Source: an uncultured Pseudomonadales bacterium (GTDB taxonomy: Bacteria > Pseudomonadota > Gammaproteobacteria > Pseudomonadales > Azotimanducaceae). Taken from it: a DNA stretch of 64,000 bases. The position numbers and the translations under genes are program-made. The first letter of the stretch is position 1; each line of letters begins with the position of its first letter. Below the pieces are notes generated by a model. The model saw only the letters and a program-made list of their open reading frames with translations. It ran no database searches and was not told where the DNA came from. The stretch spans positions 4,501,154-4,565,153 of the forward strand of contig OY282447.1 of the NCBI GenBank assembly GCA_958296165.1, given 5' to 3'. This document shows positions 18,455 through 27,374 of this stretch, piece after piece.

Positions 18455-20589
18455 ATCCGCTGCGCCGCATCGCCGACAGTCGCTTCCGCATCGCGACGCA
18501 GCTCTACGCCGGCATCGGCGCGGCGGTGGCCATCACCATGGTGGCCAGCTTGGTGGCATGGTTCTCGTTCGATCAAGTGGGCGACGCCCAAGGCCAAGTC
18601 AACGAGCAGAGCGTACCGGAGATGTCCGCCGCGTTCGGCGTCGCACAACGTGCCGGCCGACTCGTCGCCGCAGCGCCGCGTCTGGTGGCCGCGGCCTCGC
18701 CCGCCGAACTCGCGGTGACCACTGCCAGCGTCGAAAACCAGCGCCGCACGTTCGAGGATCAGCTCGCCGCCTTGGTCGGCGAAGAAGAACGCCACGAGCG
18801 CATCCGCGAACTCGGCGCCGCGTTGACGGCCAACATCGACGCCATCGAGGGTTCGATGGCAGAAAGGTTCGAACTGGCGGATCTCATCGAGGCCGTGCGC
18901 ACTGAACTCGCCGCGCTGCAACGGGAACTGGCACGCCATCTGGTGGCAGCAATCGACGATCAACTGTTCTACGCCATGACCGGCTACCGCACGTTGACGG
19001 CGCCGCCGGCGTCGCGCGGCGAACACCTGTCGGAAGCGGAGCTGACTCGATACAGGTTGCTGGCCGGCCTTGCCGAGAACGCCACCATCAGTACGCAGAT
19101 CCTCGCCAGCGCCTTCAACCTCTCCAGCGTCGACTACCTGGTGCCACTGCGCGACAGCTTCCTCGCCGCCGTGGAAGAAATCGAGCGCAGCCTGCCAGCC
19201 CTCGGCAACGCACCGATGCACGCAACGGTGCGGCCAGCTTTCGCCCGACTGCGCGAACTGGGGCTCAGCGATCAAAGCGGATTTGCGCTCCGCGCCCAGG
19301 AGTTGCGCCTGAGCGATCAACAGCAGGCGCTCCTGGCGGCCAACCACGAACTGGCGGAGGAGCTAGTGGCCGAAGTAGAGCTTCTAGTCGAAGATGCAGA
19401 GGCCAGCGCCCGCTTGGCGACACAGGCATCCGAAGACGCCATCGGCACCGGTCGCGGCCTGCTGCTGGCGCTCAACGTGTTGAGCATCGCCGGCGCCGCA
19501 CTCATCGCCTGGCTGTTCGTCGGGCGCGTGTTGCTGCGCCGCATCGGCCGCCTCTCGGATCGCATGCGCGCTATGGCGGATGGCGACCTAGAGGCGGAAG
19601 TGGACATCAGCGGGCGCGACGAAGTAGCCGACATGGCGAAAGCGCTGGAGGTGTTTCGTCGCCACGCCCTGGAAGTGCAGCGGCTCAATCTGGTGGAAAA
19701 GCTGGCGGAAGAACTGCGCGGCAAGAACGACCAGCTAGAGTCCGCACTCGCCGACCTGCGGCGCGCGCAGGATCAGATGGTGGCGCAAGAGAAGCTGGCA
19801 GCCCTTGGCGAGCTCACCGCCGGCGTAGCGCACGAGATCAAGAATCCGCTCAACTTCGTGAAGAACTTCTCGGAAGCATCCGAGGAGCTGCTCGAAGAGC
19901 TGGGCGAGACATTGGAGGAAGTGGACGAGGCGTTGAACGAGGAACAGCGCGGGCTAGTCGACGAGATCAAGCAGGATCTGGTGGAAAACCTAGGCCGCAT
20001 CCGCCATCACGGCGACCGTGCCGACCGCATCGTGCGCGACATGCTGACGATGGGGCGCGACGGCGGCGACCGCCAGGAGACCGACCTCAACGCCCTGCTC
20101 GATGAACACGTGAAGCTGGCCTTCCATGCCGCGCGCGCCACCGATTCGGATTTCCAGCTCAGCATCGAGCAGAACTTGGACCCGAACCTCGGCAAGATCG
20201 AGGTGGTGCCGCAAGACGTCGGGCGCGTGTTCCTGAACATGGTCACCAATGCCTGCTACGCCACCAACGAGCGGCGCGAAGCCGAGAAGGCGCAAGGCAA
20301 CAGCTACCAGCCCACCCTGAACGTGACCACGCGCAATTTGGAGGATCGCGTAGAGATCGCCATCCGCGACAACGGCAGCGGCATCCCGCAACATGTGATC
20401 GACAAGATATTCAACCCGTTCTTCACCACCAAGCCCACGGACAAAGGCACTGGGCTTGGTCTCGCCCTATCCAACGACATCGTCCGCCAGCACGGCGGAT
20501 CGATTCGCGTGGAATCAGAAGCCGGCGCCTTTACCGAGATGACCGTAACGTTGCCGCACGGCCGCACGGCTGTTGAGGCGAGCGCCTAG
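18451..20589 (+). CDS. Membrane sensor histidine kinase
   Basis: 712 residues. TM1 is about residues 18-40 and TM2 about 336-360, enclosing a roughly 295-residue helical periplasmic domain. A HAMP segment (about 361-415) leads to a coiled coil. The DHp H-box is ELTAGVAHEIKNPLNFVKNF with His461, and an acidic insertion follows. The HATPase has FLNMVTNACYATNE (N-box), IRDNGSGIPQHV (G1), NPFFTTKPTDKGTGLGLALS (F/G2 boxes). It starts in a 4-base overlap with the periplasmic binding protein gene, which fits a TorS/TorT-like or LuxQ/LuxP-like sensing pair. Its likely target is the receiver-phosphatase at 15721. The stop overlaps the convergent STAS gene by four bases. Confidence 0.93.
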   Translation: MNPLRRIADSRFRIATQLYAGIGAAVAITMVASLVAWFSFDQVGDAQGQVNEQSVPEMSAAFGVAQRAGRLVAAAPRLVAAASPAELAVTTASVENQRRTFEDQLAALVGEEERHERIRELGAALTANIDAIEGSMAERFELADLIEAVRTELAALQRELARHLVAAIDDQLFYAMTGYRTLTAPPASRGEHLSEAELTRYRLLAGLAENATISTQILASAFNLSSVDYLVPLRDSFLAAVEEIERSLPALGNAPMHATVRPAFARLRELGLSDQSGFALRAQELRLSDQQQALLAANHELAEELVAEVELLVEDAEASARLATQASEDAIGTGRGLLLALNVLSIAGAALIAWLFVGRVLLRRIGRLSDRMRAMADGDLEAEVDISGRDEVADMAKALEVFRRHALEVQRLNLVEKLAEELRGKNDQLESALADLRRAQDQMVAQEKLAALGELTAGVAHEIKNPLNFVKNFSEASEELLEELGETLEEVDEALNEEQRGLVDEIKQDLVENLGRIRHHGDRADRIVRDMLTMGRDGGDRQETDLNALLDEHVKLAFHAARATDSDFQLSIEQNLDPNLGKIEVVPQDVGRVFLNMVTNACYATNERREAEKAQGNSYQPTLNVTTRNLEDRVEIAIRDNGSGIPQHVIDKIFNPFFTTKPTDKGTGLGLALSNDIVRQHGGSIRVESEAGAFTEMTVTLPHGRTAVEASA

Positions 20590-20921
20590 CCAACCGCTCC
20601 AAGCGCGGCATCGCGGTCGCCGTAGATGGTGACGATCTTGTCGAAGCCGCTGATCTCGAACACCTCGCGAATAGGGTCGGTCAGCGAGCAGATGCCGAAC
20701 TTCGCGTCGCGCTGCGAGAGCAGCTTCGCGATCAATAGGACCGCACGCAGACCAGCACTGCTGATGTAGGACAAGCCGGCCAGATCCACGATCACGGCCT
20801 TGTCGCCGTCCTCAATGGCGTTCCGGAGAGCCTGTTCGAAATCGCCGGCGTTGATGCCGTCGATGCGCCCTTCGGCTGTCGCTATCAGCGCACCGCCCTG
20901 GCGTTCAACACCAATCTCCAT
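20586..20921 (-). CDS. STAS-domain anti-sigma factor antagonist (RsbV/SpoIIAA-like)
   Basis: 111 residues from the ATG at 20921, with AGGAG upstream; an in-frame start at 21017 has none. The STAS fold is visible as LIATAEGRIDGINAGDFEQA, then VIVDLAGLSYISSAGLRAVL near residue 52, whose SSAGLR serine pair is the phosphorylation site of this family. It is the expected substrate of the RsbW-like kinase (16878) and the PP2C phosphatase (15721). It is convergent to the kinase gene, overlapping by four bases, so its transcription is separate from the rest of the module. Confidence 0.92.
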   Translation of the reverse strand: MEIGVERQGGALIATAEGRIDGINAGDFEQALRNAIEDGDKAVIVDLAGLSYISSAGLRAVLLIAKLLSQRDAKFGICSLTDPIREVFEISGFDKIVTIYGDRDAALGAVG

Positions 20922-21013
20922 CCCTTTCTCCTCATCGGGCTGTTGACGGTGCGAATCATAGCGCCGAACACTTGGGTTGTGTGCGCGGATTCTCGTCAAC
21001 GCAGCCAGTGGGC

Positions 21014-21904
21014 TCAACGGACAGCCACCGATAGCCTGCCAAGGGAAAACAGCGCGAAGGCGAAGTTCGACGCCGGCGCGTCGACGTCTTCCCGATCAGC
21101 CAGATAGCGCCGAGCCTGCTCTGCCGGCGACACCGAATCCAACGGCGAACCGCCGACTCGGCGCAGTTCGTCCTCTAGAGCGCTCTCGGTGAATGTAGAC
21201 ACCATCGGCTCGCCTAGGCGCTGCACGAACCGATCGAGCTTGTCCGCCGCCGATCGGGCCGCCGCGCCAAGACCGCACGTTGGCAGCTTGTAGTCCAGCA
21301 GCAGAGCGCTGCCAGGCGCCGCGCAGGCGGCGATTCGATCCAGCGTCTCGCCAATGGCCTCTTTGCTGAGGTAGTACGTGACGCCCAACCACGAAAAGAA
21401 CGCCGGCCGCTTGGCGTCGAAGCCAGCTTCCACCAATAGCGCGTCCAAGGCATCCGCTTCGAAATCGACCGGCACGAAGACCAGGTGCGGCGGCAAGGCC
21501 ATGCCGAGTTGGCGGAGCCGACGACGCTTGGCGCGTTGCGTGGCCGGGTGATCGAGCTCGAAAACGCGCACTCGATCGGCTGCGTCCGCCCGCCGCAACG
21601 CGAAAGTGTCGAAGCCGGCGCCAAGAATCACATACTGGCCAACGCCCTCGGCGATGGCTGCATCGAGCCGATCTTCGGCATAGCGCAGGCGCAGGACGTT
21701 CTCGGTGTGGATGGGCTTGAAGACGCCGAGCAACTCATCCACCACCAGCCGGTTCAGCAACCGATTGCCGATCGCCGCCCGCCAGAACAACGGCAGCATC
21801 CGCATGGCGTAGCGGTCGGCGAAGATCGGCGACACGCACCAACGCAAGTGGTTGGCGCGCATTGCTGCGGCGAAGATCGCGGTCGTACTCGAGTGCCCTC
21901 TCAA
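21014..21904 (-). CDS. Class I SAM-dependent methyltransferase (LCMT/PPM family)
   Basis: 296 residues. A TTG start at 21904 overlaps the upstream stop as TTGA, and using it keeps the family's N-terminal motif (STTAIFAAAMRANH, compare S-TA-x-x-A-x-RA-x-H). The SAM-binding core follows: YVILGAGFDTFALRR, then VFELDHPATQRAKRRRL, and later FFSWLGVTYYLSKEA. These are the marks of the leucine carboxyl methyltransferase / Mycobacterium MT0146-type family. The protein or small-molecule substrate is unknown. It is coupled to the LLM oxidoreductase gene. Confidence 0.85.
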   Translation of the reverse strand: MRGHSSTTAIFAAAMRANHLRWCVSPIFADRYAMRMLPLFWRAAIGNRLLNRLVVDELLGVFKPIHTENVLRLRYAEDRLDAAIAEGVGQYVILGAGFDTFALRRADAADRVRVFELDHPATQRAKRRRLRQLGMALPPHLVFVPVDFEADALDALLVEAGFDAKRPAFFSWLGVTYYLSKEAIGETLDRIAACAAPGSALLLDYKLPTCGLGAAARSAADKLDRFVQRLGEPMVSTFTESALEDELRRVGGSPLDSVSPAEQARRYLADREDVDAPASNFAFALFSLGRLSVAVR

Positions 21905-22881
21905 GGCGTACCCAGGGCATCTATGGTGCGCAGGCAGTCGAGCCGATAATCGTGTGCTGGCACCGGCACCACCATCGTCGAATGCACGCCGGCCGCCTCG
22001 TAGCGAGCGAGCCGGTCGCGGATCTGCTTGGCCGTGCCGATCAACGTGCGCTCCCGAATGAGCGCCGGCGGTACATGCGCCAACGCCTGCTCGCGCTCGC
22101 GGGAGCGCCACAACCTCTGCACGGTGAGGCATGCCTCGCCGAAGCCTTCGCGCGCGAACATGGTTTGGTAGACCGGTGCCATAACGTAGGTGAGCAGCTC
22201 GCGCTGATAGCGTCCGCGCACCTGCTCGTAGTCGTCCGTGACCGTGGCGCGGAAAAACACCATCAGCTCGAAATCGCTCAAATCCCTGCCCGCCCTCGCG
22301 GCCCCTGCCGCCAAGCGTTCCTTGGCGTGCTCGACATCCTTGACGGTGACGAAGTTGAGGATCACGCCGTCGGCGATCTCGCCAGCCAGTTCCAGCATCC
22401 GATCATTGAGCGCCGCCAGATAGATCGGCACCTTGTCGCTCGGCGCTGCCAGCTGTGCTCGTCGATAGCGCCAACGTCCATTCTCGGTGGTCACCCGCTC
22501 GCCAGCCAGGAAGCGGCGCACCAGCCCAACGCATTCGCGGGTGAGGTCTAGCGGCGATGCGCCCCAAGGCGTGGCGTGCCAATCCTCGATGATGAGCTGC
22601 GTGCTGGTGCCGAGGCCAAGCACGAAGCCGCCGGGCGCAATCTGCGCAATGGACGCAGCGCCCATCGCCAAGAGCAGCGGATCGCGTGTTTGCATGGGCA
22701 CGATTGCCGTGCCCACCCTGCCCTTCTCAAGTCGCGCGGCTACCGCCGCGGCAGTGGCGACTGCCTCCGCGCCTGTGGCCTCAGCCACCCAAAAGCCGCG
22801 CCAGCCGCGCCGTTCGGCCGCGACCGCCAATTCGATGTTCTCCGCCGCGGTGCGGCCCGGCGATGCAAGGTCGATGCGCAT
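21901..22881 (-). CDS. LLM-class flavin-dependent oxidoreductase
   Basis: 326 residues with the luciferase-like TIM barrel: FWVAEATGAEAVATAAAVAA, VGTAIVPMQTRDPLLLAMGA, GGFVLGLGTSTQLIIEDW, and VPIYLAALNDRMLELAGE. Members use FMN or F420. The pattern resembles F420-dependent, MSMEG-type enzymes, but cofactor choice cannot be settled here. The start ATG at 22881 is the first residue of the conserved MRIDLASPGR strand. It sits 20 bases after the Gfo/Idh gene and overlaps the methyltransferase gene, so three genes form an operon. Substrate unknown. Confidence 0.87.
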   Translation of the reverse strand: MRIDLASPGRTAAENIELAVAAERRGWRGFWVAEATGAEAVATAAAVAARLEKGRVGTAIVPMQTRDPLLLAMGAASIAQIAPGGFVLGLGTSTQLIIEDWHATPWGASPLDLTRECVGLVRRFLAGERVTTENGRWRYRRAQLAAPSDKVPIYLAALNDRMLELAGEIADGVILNFVTVKDVEHAKERLAAGAARAGRDLSDFELMVFFRATVTDDYEQVRGRYQRELLTYVMAPVYQTMFAREGFGEACLTVQRLWRSREREQALAHVPPALIRERTLIGTAKQIRDRLARYEAAGVHSTMVVPVPAHDYRLDCLRTIDALGTP

Positions 22882-22901
22882 GTGCCCTAAACCCTTACGT
22901 G

Positions 22902-23885
22902 TTACTGGAAGTCCACGCTACGTCTCTCGGCATCGGCGACGTAGGCGGCTTCCATCAACTCGGTGAGTTCGATGGCAGGCGCTAAGCCGAACTCTATGGG
23001 CGCACCTTCCACGCAGCCAGCAATCCACTGATCGATGGGCTTGGCAAGGCGCGCCGGCAAGGCGTCCGGCGTGTGCCATTTGGCGTCGCCAAAACGCTTC
23101 GAGCGCAGCTGCGCTCCGTCGTTCGGCGACAGCATCCGGTAGCCGCCCTCGGTGCCGTCGATCTCCAGCGAATATGAGCCGCCGAAGCCGGTGAAGGACG
23201 TTTCGTTCACCGCAATCGCGCCGCTCTCGAACTCGATCACCGACACGGTGTTGTCGTCCACGGCCCGCCCGGTGACGGTGTTGAACACAGAGACGATGCG
23301 TTTCGGCGGCCCCAACAGCCAACGCGCCAGATACATGCCGTGGGCGCCTAGGTCCATCATCGCGCCGCCGCCGCAGGCTTCGGGGTCGTAGAAATGGGCC
23401 GGCAGCCAGTCGCGCACCGCGCCATCGTGGGCGATGCGCACCCGCAGCGCCGTAACGCGGCCCAGCAGGCCCTCGTCCAGCGCTTGTTTGGCATACAGAA
23501 TCGCCGGCATCGTGCGGCGCGGGAAGGAGATGCAGAAACGCACATCGTTACGCACGACGGCGTCCGCGATGGCGCGGCAATCCGCCACCGTGGTCGCCAG
23601 CACTTTCTCGGTGAAGATGTGCTTGCCTGCTTCCGCCGCCTTTACCATCACTTGCCGGTGCAGATTGGTCGGCGTCGCTACGCACACCGCGTCCACGTCG
23701 TCTCTTGCCAAGAGCGCATCCAAACCCGCCTCGAACGGCACATTGAGTTCCGCCGCCCAAGCGGCCCCGCGCACGGCGTCTTCGTCCCACACCGCGCACA
23801 CGTCGGCGGATGCGTTGGCGCGAATCTCGCCAGCGTACTGGTTCGCGTGGACATGCCAGCGGCTCAATAGGGCAACACGCAGCAT
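22902..23885 (-). CDS. Gfo/Idh/MocA-family NAD(P)-dependent oxidoreductase
   Basis: 327 residues. The N-terminal Rossmann domain has MLRVALLSRWHVHANQYAGE and DVDAVCVATPTNLH, then the family's catalytic stretch EAGKHIFTEKVLATTVADCR. The C-terminal alpha/beta domain has GGGAMMDLGAHGMYLARWLL, where Asp and His are the usual active-site residues. Members oxidise sugars, inositols or related compounds. It is the first gene of a three-gene minus-strand operon and is divergent from the GST gene, sharing about 100 bp of promoter region with it. Confidence 0.9.
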   Translation of the reverse strand: MLRVALLSRWHVHANQYAGEIRANASADVCAVWDEDAVRGAAWAAELNVPFEAGLDALLARDDVDAVCVATPTNLHRQVMVKAAEAGKHIFTEKVLATTVADCRAIADAVVRNDVRFCISFPRRTMPAILYAKQALDEGLLGRVTALRVRIAHDGAVRDWLPAHFYDPEACGGGAMMDLGAHGMYLARWLLGPPKRIVSVFNTVTGRAVDDNTVSVIEFESGAIAVNETSFTGFGGSYSLEIDGTEGGYRMLSPNDGAQLRSKRFGDAKWHTPDALPARLAKPIDQWIAGCVEGAPIEFGLAPAIELTELMEAAYVADAERRSVDFQ

Positions 23886-23986
23886 GGATGCGCTCCGGCT
23901 GTAAGGAGAGCGCAGTGTATCGCCAACAGGCGCAGCGGGGCGCTAGACTGCGCGGCCATCGACGACAAGGTACAGCGAGGCCCTAC

Positions 23987-24595
23987 ATGAAGATCTATCA
24001 CGTCAAAGGCACCCGGAGCGTGCGGGTGATCTGGCTCTGCGAGGAATTGGGATTGCCCTACGAGGTCGAGACCATCGATTTTTCGCCAGCCTTCCGCAGC
24101 ACCGCTGCCTGGCGCGCCAAGAGCCCCACCGGCAAGGTCCCGGTCATGGAGGACGACGGCTTTGTAATGTTCGAATCTGGCGCGATGGTGCAGTACGTCC
24201 TCGACCGCTACGGCAACGCCGGTTTGCGGCCAGAGCCGGGAACGCCGAGCAGCGCCCGCTTCCTGCAATGGTGCTGGTTCGCGGAAGCAACCTTTGCGCG
24301 TCCACTCGGCGACATCATCCACCACACGGTGTTCAAGCCGGAAGCGGAGCGCATCCCTGCCGTGGTGGTTGATGCGCGCGGACGGGCGCTGACTTGCCTC
24401 GATGCGGTGAACGAGACGGTGACGACGAACAGTTACCTGCTCGGCGACGACTTCAGCGCAGCCGACATCATGATGGGCTACACGCTGATGCTCGCCAAGC
24501 GCGTTGGCGTCTTGGCAGACGATCACGCGCCGGCCAACGCCTACTACGAGCGTCTGCAGGTCCGTGCGGGCTTTCGCATCGCTATGGATGCGTGA
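23987..24595 (+). CDS. Glutathione S-transferase family protein
   Basis: 202 residues from the ATG at 23987, with GAGG upstream; the frame is open further upstream but lacks signal. The thioredoxin-like N-terminal domain has KGTRSVRVIWLCEELGLPYE (the likely catalytic Ser in RS), SPTGKVPVMEDDGFVMFES with the cis-Pro VPV and the ES pair that binds the glutamyl group. The helical C-terminal domain ends with DDFSAADIMMGYTLMLAKRV. Cytoplasmic detoxification or isomerisation by glutathione is the family role. It is divergent from the Gfo/Idh/MocA gene. Confidence 0.9.
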   Translation: MKIYHVKGTRSVRVIWLCEELGLPYEVETIDFSPAFRSTAAWRAKSPTGKVPVMEDDGFVMFESGAMVQYVLDRYGNAGLRPEPGTPSSARFLQWCWFAEATFARPLGDIIHHTVFKPEAERIPAVVVDARGRALTCLDAVNETVTTNSYLLGDDFSAADIMMGYTLMLAKRVGVLADDHAPANAYYERLQVRAGFRIAMDA

Positions 24596-24659
24596 CGGGA
24601 AGTAGGCTAAGTAAGAGCTTGGGCGAAGCGGCGATGGTAGACCGTGGTAACTCTTGCCA

Positions 24660-24839
24660 CTAGCGCACAGGGCGCACTCCACCACGCCGCCCAGGCCGTA
24701 GCCGACCCGGGAGTGGCGGCTGCTGCTCGGCGGCGAGCACGGCCGAGCGTAGACCCGGGGACTCCAAGTCCAAATCCGCCACGAGGACGTCCTCACCGGA
24801 ACTGGCCAAGTGCCAAGCGAGCACCGCCGCCGTGGTGCT
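24660..24839 (-). pseudogene. Fragment of a ParA/MinD-like P-loop ATPase
   Basis: Reading the minus strand from 24839 gives STTAAVLAWHLASSG, then EDVLVADLDLESPGLRSAVL, ending at a TAG at 24660. This is the part after the deviant Walker A and the Walker A' aspartate region of ParA/MinD-type ATPases (compare KGGVGRST and VVDLDLESPGL). The Gly-Lys of the P-loop is out of frame upstream, and the rest of the protein is missing. It is therefore a decayed remnant in the 333-bp gap between the GST and the DMGDH-like gene. Nothing else is recognisable in that gap. Confidence 0.6.
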
Positions 24840-24928
24840 GCTTGCCGGTCAGCAGGCGATCCACCGAAAAAAGGCGGGGCGCTATTTCTCGGCCATTAGC
24901 CCAAGCGCATAGCTCGCGGCACGCGCAC

Positions 24929-27370
24929 TTAAGCCCGCAGCCGCTCGTTGCGCGGGTCCCAAGGGCTTTCTGCCACTACGCGCGCGGGATAGCGCTCGTC
25001 GAGCACTTCAATGTCGAGGCTGGTGCCTTCGGCCGCCAACTCCGGCCGCACCATTGCCAGCGCTAGAGATTTCTCTACTCGAAAGCCGTAGTTGCCGCCT
25101 GTGGAACGGCCTACCGTCTCGTTGTCCAAGTAGAGCGGGTTGTTGCCCAGGGGGTCGGCGTCTTGGGAACCCTCCACTTCCAAGGTCACGAACACGTTGC
25201 CGAAGCCGCGCTGCTGCCACGCCAAGAGGCCGTTGCGGCCGATGAAGTCGCCCTTGTCGAAGCGCACGAACCGATCCAAGCCGGATTCCAACGCGGCATA
25301 TTCGATGGAAAGCTCCGTGCCCACCATGCGGTAGGACTTCTCGATGCGCAGCGAGTCCATGGCGCGGATGCCGAAGGGGGCGAGGCCCAAGTCCTCGCCG
25401 GCTTCCATCAGCGCGTCGAAGATCGCGTTCTGGTACTCGATGCCGTGGTGGATCTCCCAGCCCAGCTCGCCAACGAAGTTCAAGCGCATGAGCTTTGCCG
25501 GGGCCAAGCCCACCGTGGCGTCGCGGCCCGTCAGCCAGGGGAAAGAGGCGTTGTCGAGCGGCGCATCGCACACGCGGGCGAGCAGCGTACGGGATTGCGG
25601 CCCGGCCAGCACCAGAACGCCCATCGCGGCGGTGAGGTTCTCGAATTGGACGGCGCCGTCGGCGGGCATTCGCCGCAACAACCAATCGTGGTCCAAGCGC
25701 TGGAAAGCGCCTGCGGAAACGAGATAGAAGCGGTCTGCGGCCTCGCGGTGGATCGTGAACTCGGAGTGAACGCCGCCGCGCGTGTTGAGCGCGTGGCAGA
25801 GGCCAATCCGCCCTACCCTCGGCAGCCGATTCGCTACCAGCCGGTTCAGGAAAGCCGCGGCGCCAGGGCCGCTGAGCCGCGCCTTGGCGAATGCCGTCAT
25901 GTCGAGCAGCCCTACGTTATCGCGCACGTTTCGGCACTCATCGCCAACTGGCCCGAACCAGCGCGAGCGGCGGAAAGACCAGTGGTCTTCCCGGTGTACG
26001 CCCGCTGGCGCAAACCAGTTAGGGCGCTCCCATCCGAACTTCTGGCCGAACACCGCGCCTAGGGACTTCATGCGCTCGTAGCAGGGCGCCGTGCGCGAGG
26101 GCCGCCCGGCCGGGCGTTCTTCATCCGGGTAGTGGATGGTGAACACATTGGCGTAGGCCTCCTCGTTCTTGGCCTTGAGATATGCGCCCGTGGCGTAGGG
26201 GCCGAAGCGGCGCGGGTCCACCCCCAGCATGTCGATGGTGGGTTCGCCTTCCACGATCCATTCGGCCAGCTGCCAGCCGGCGCCGCCCGCGGCCGTGACG
26301 CCGAAGCTGTGGCCTTCGTTCAGCCAGAAGTTCGGCAAATCCCAAGCCGGGCCAACGATGGGACTGCCATCCGGCGTGTAGGCGATGGCGCCGTTGAAGA
26401 CGCGCTTGACGCCGAGCTCCGCGAATGCCGGCACGCGCCGCATGGCGGATTCGATGTGAGGCGCCAAGCGGTCGAGGGCCGCATCGAACAGCTCGTATTC
26501 GCTGTCCGGGTGCGGGCCGTCGACGTAGCAGGCTGGCGCTCCTTGCTCGTAAGGGCCGAGCAGCAGTCCGCCAGCCTCTTCGCGCATGTACCACGAGCCG
26601 TCCGACTCGCGCAGCACGCCCATCTCCGGCAGCCCCTTGGCGTGGCGCGCTTGGATGTCAGGATGCGGCTCGGTAACGATGTATTGGTGCTGCACCGGCA
26701 GGACCGGGATGTCGAGGCCCACCATCGCACCGGTCGCGCGGGCGAAATTGCCGGTCGCCGAAACAACGTGCTCGCACAATATGTCGCCTTTGTCCGTGCG
26801 TATCCGCCACTCTCCGGCCGCACCGCCGGAGGTGCGTTCGATGGCGGTGACGCACGTCTGGCGTTCGATCACCGCGCCACGATTGCGAGCGCCCCGTGCC
26901 AGCGCCTGGGTGAGGTCGGCCGGCTGGATGTAGCCGTCGTCGGGATGGCGAATCGCGCCGATCAGGCCGTCGGCGACGGCCAGCGGCCACAGCTCGCACA
27001 CTTGCTCTGGCGTTAGGAACTCGACGTCGACGCCGATGGTGCGCGCTACGCCGGCGTACTGTCGATATTCGTCCATGCGATCGGCGGTGGTGGCGAGGCG
27101 GATGTTGCCGACGGTGCGCAAACCCACATCCTGTTCCGTCTCCGCCTGCAACGTGCCGTATAGCTGCACCGAGTACTTGTGCAACTGCCCCACCGAGTAG
27201 CTCATGTTGAAGAGCGGCAGCAGCCCTGCGGCGTGCCAAGTGGAGCCGGAAGTGAGCTCCTTGCGTTCGAGCAGCAGCGCATCGGTCCAACCTTTCCTGG
27301 CCAAGTGGTAGAGGGTCGAGACGCCGACCACGCCGCCGCCGATCACCACCACTCGCGCTGTCTGTCTCAT
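24929..27370 (-). CDS. FAD-dependent dimethylglycine/sarcosine dehydrogenase-like protein with GcvT domain
   Basis: 813 residues from the ATG at 27370. The N-terminal DAO domain opens with VVVIGGGVVGVSTLYHLARK, followed by ELTSGSTWHAAGLLPLF, where the histidine is the covalent FAD site in this family. FAO_M and GCV_T/GCV_T_C domains fill the second half (MTAFAKARLSGPGAAAFLNR, then GELGWEIHHGIEYQNAIFDA), which bind tetrahydrofolate. Such enzymes oxidatively demethylate N-methyl amines and pass the carbon to tetrahydrofolate as methylene-THF. It lies four bases after the MTHFR-FTHFS fusion gene, so its product would feed directly into that enzyme's folate pool. The precise amine is not determined. 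Confidence 0.9.
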   Translation of the reverse strand: MRQTARVVVIGGGVVGVSTLYHLARKGWTDALLLERKELTSGSTWHAAGLLPLFNMSYSVGQLHKYSVQLYGTLQAETEQDVGLRTVGNIRLATTADRMDEYRQYAGVARTIGVDVEFLTPEQVCELWPLAVADGLIGAIRHPDDGYIQPADLTQALARGARNRGAVIERQTCVTAIERTSGGAAGEWRIRTDKGDILCEHVVSATGNFARATGAMVGLDIPVLPVQHQYIVTEPHPDIQARHAKGLPEMGVLRESDGSWYMREEAGGLLLGPYEQGAPACYVDGPHPDSEYELFDAALDRLAPHIESAMRRVPAFAELGVKRVFNGAIAYTPDGSPIVGPAWDLPNFWLNEGHSFGVTAAGGAGWQLAEWIVEGEPTIDMLGVDPRRFGPYATGAYLKAKNEEAYANVFTIHYPDEERPAGRPSRTAPCYERMKSLGAVFGQKFGWERPNWFAPAGVHREDHWSFRRSRWFGPVGDECRNVRDNVGLLDMTAFAKARLSGPGAAAFLNRLVANRLPRVGRIGLCHALNTRGGVHSEFTIHREAADRFYLVSAGAFQRLDHDWLLRRMPADGAVQFENLTAAMGVLVLAGPQSRTLLARVCDAPLDNASFPWLTGRDATVGLAPAKLMRLNFVGELGWEIHHGIEYQNAIFDALMEAGEDLGLAPFGIRAMDSLRIEKSYRMVGTELSIEYAALESGLDRFVRFDKGDFIGRNGLLAWQQRGFGNVFVTLEVEGSQDADPLGNNPLYLDNETVGRSTGGNYGFRVEKSLALAMVRPELAAEGTSLDIEVLDERYPARVVAESPWDPRNERLRA

Positions 27371-27374
27371 ACGG

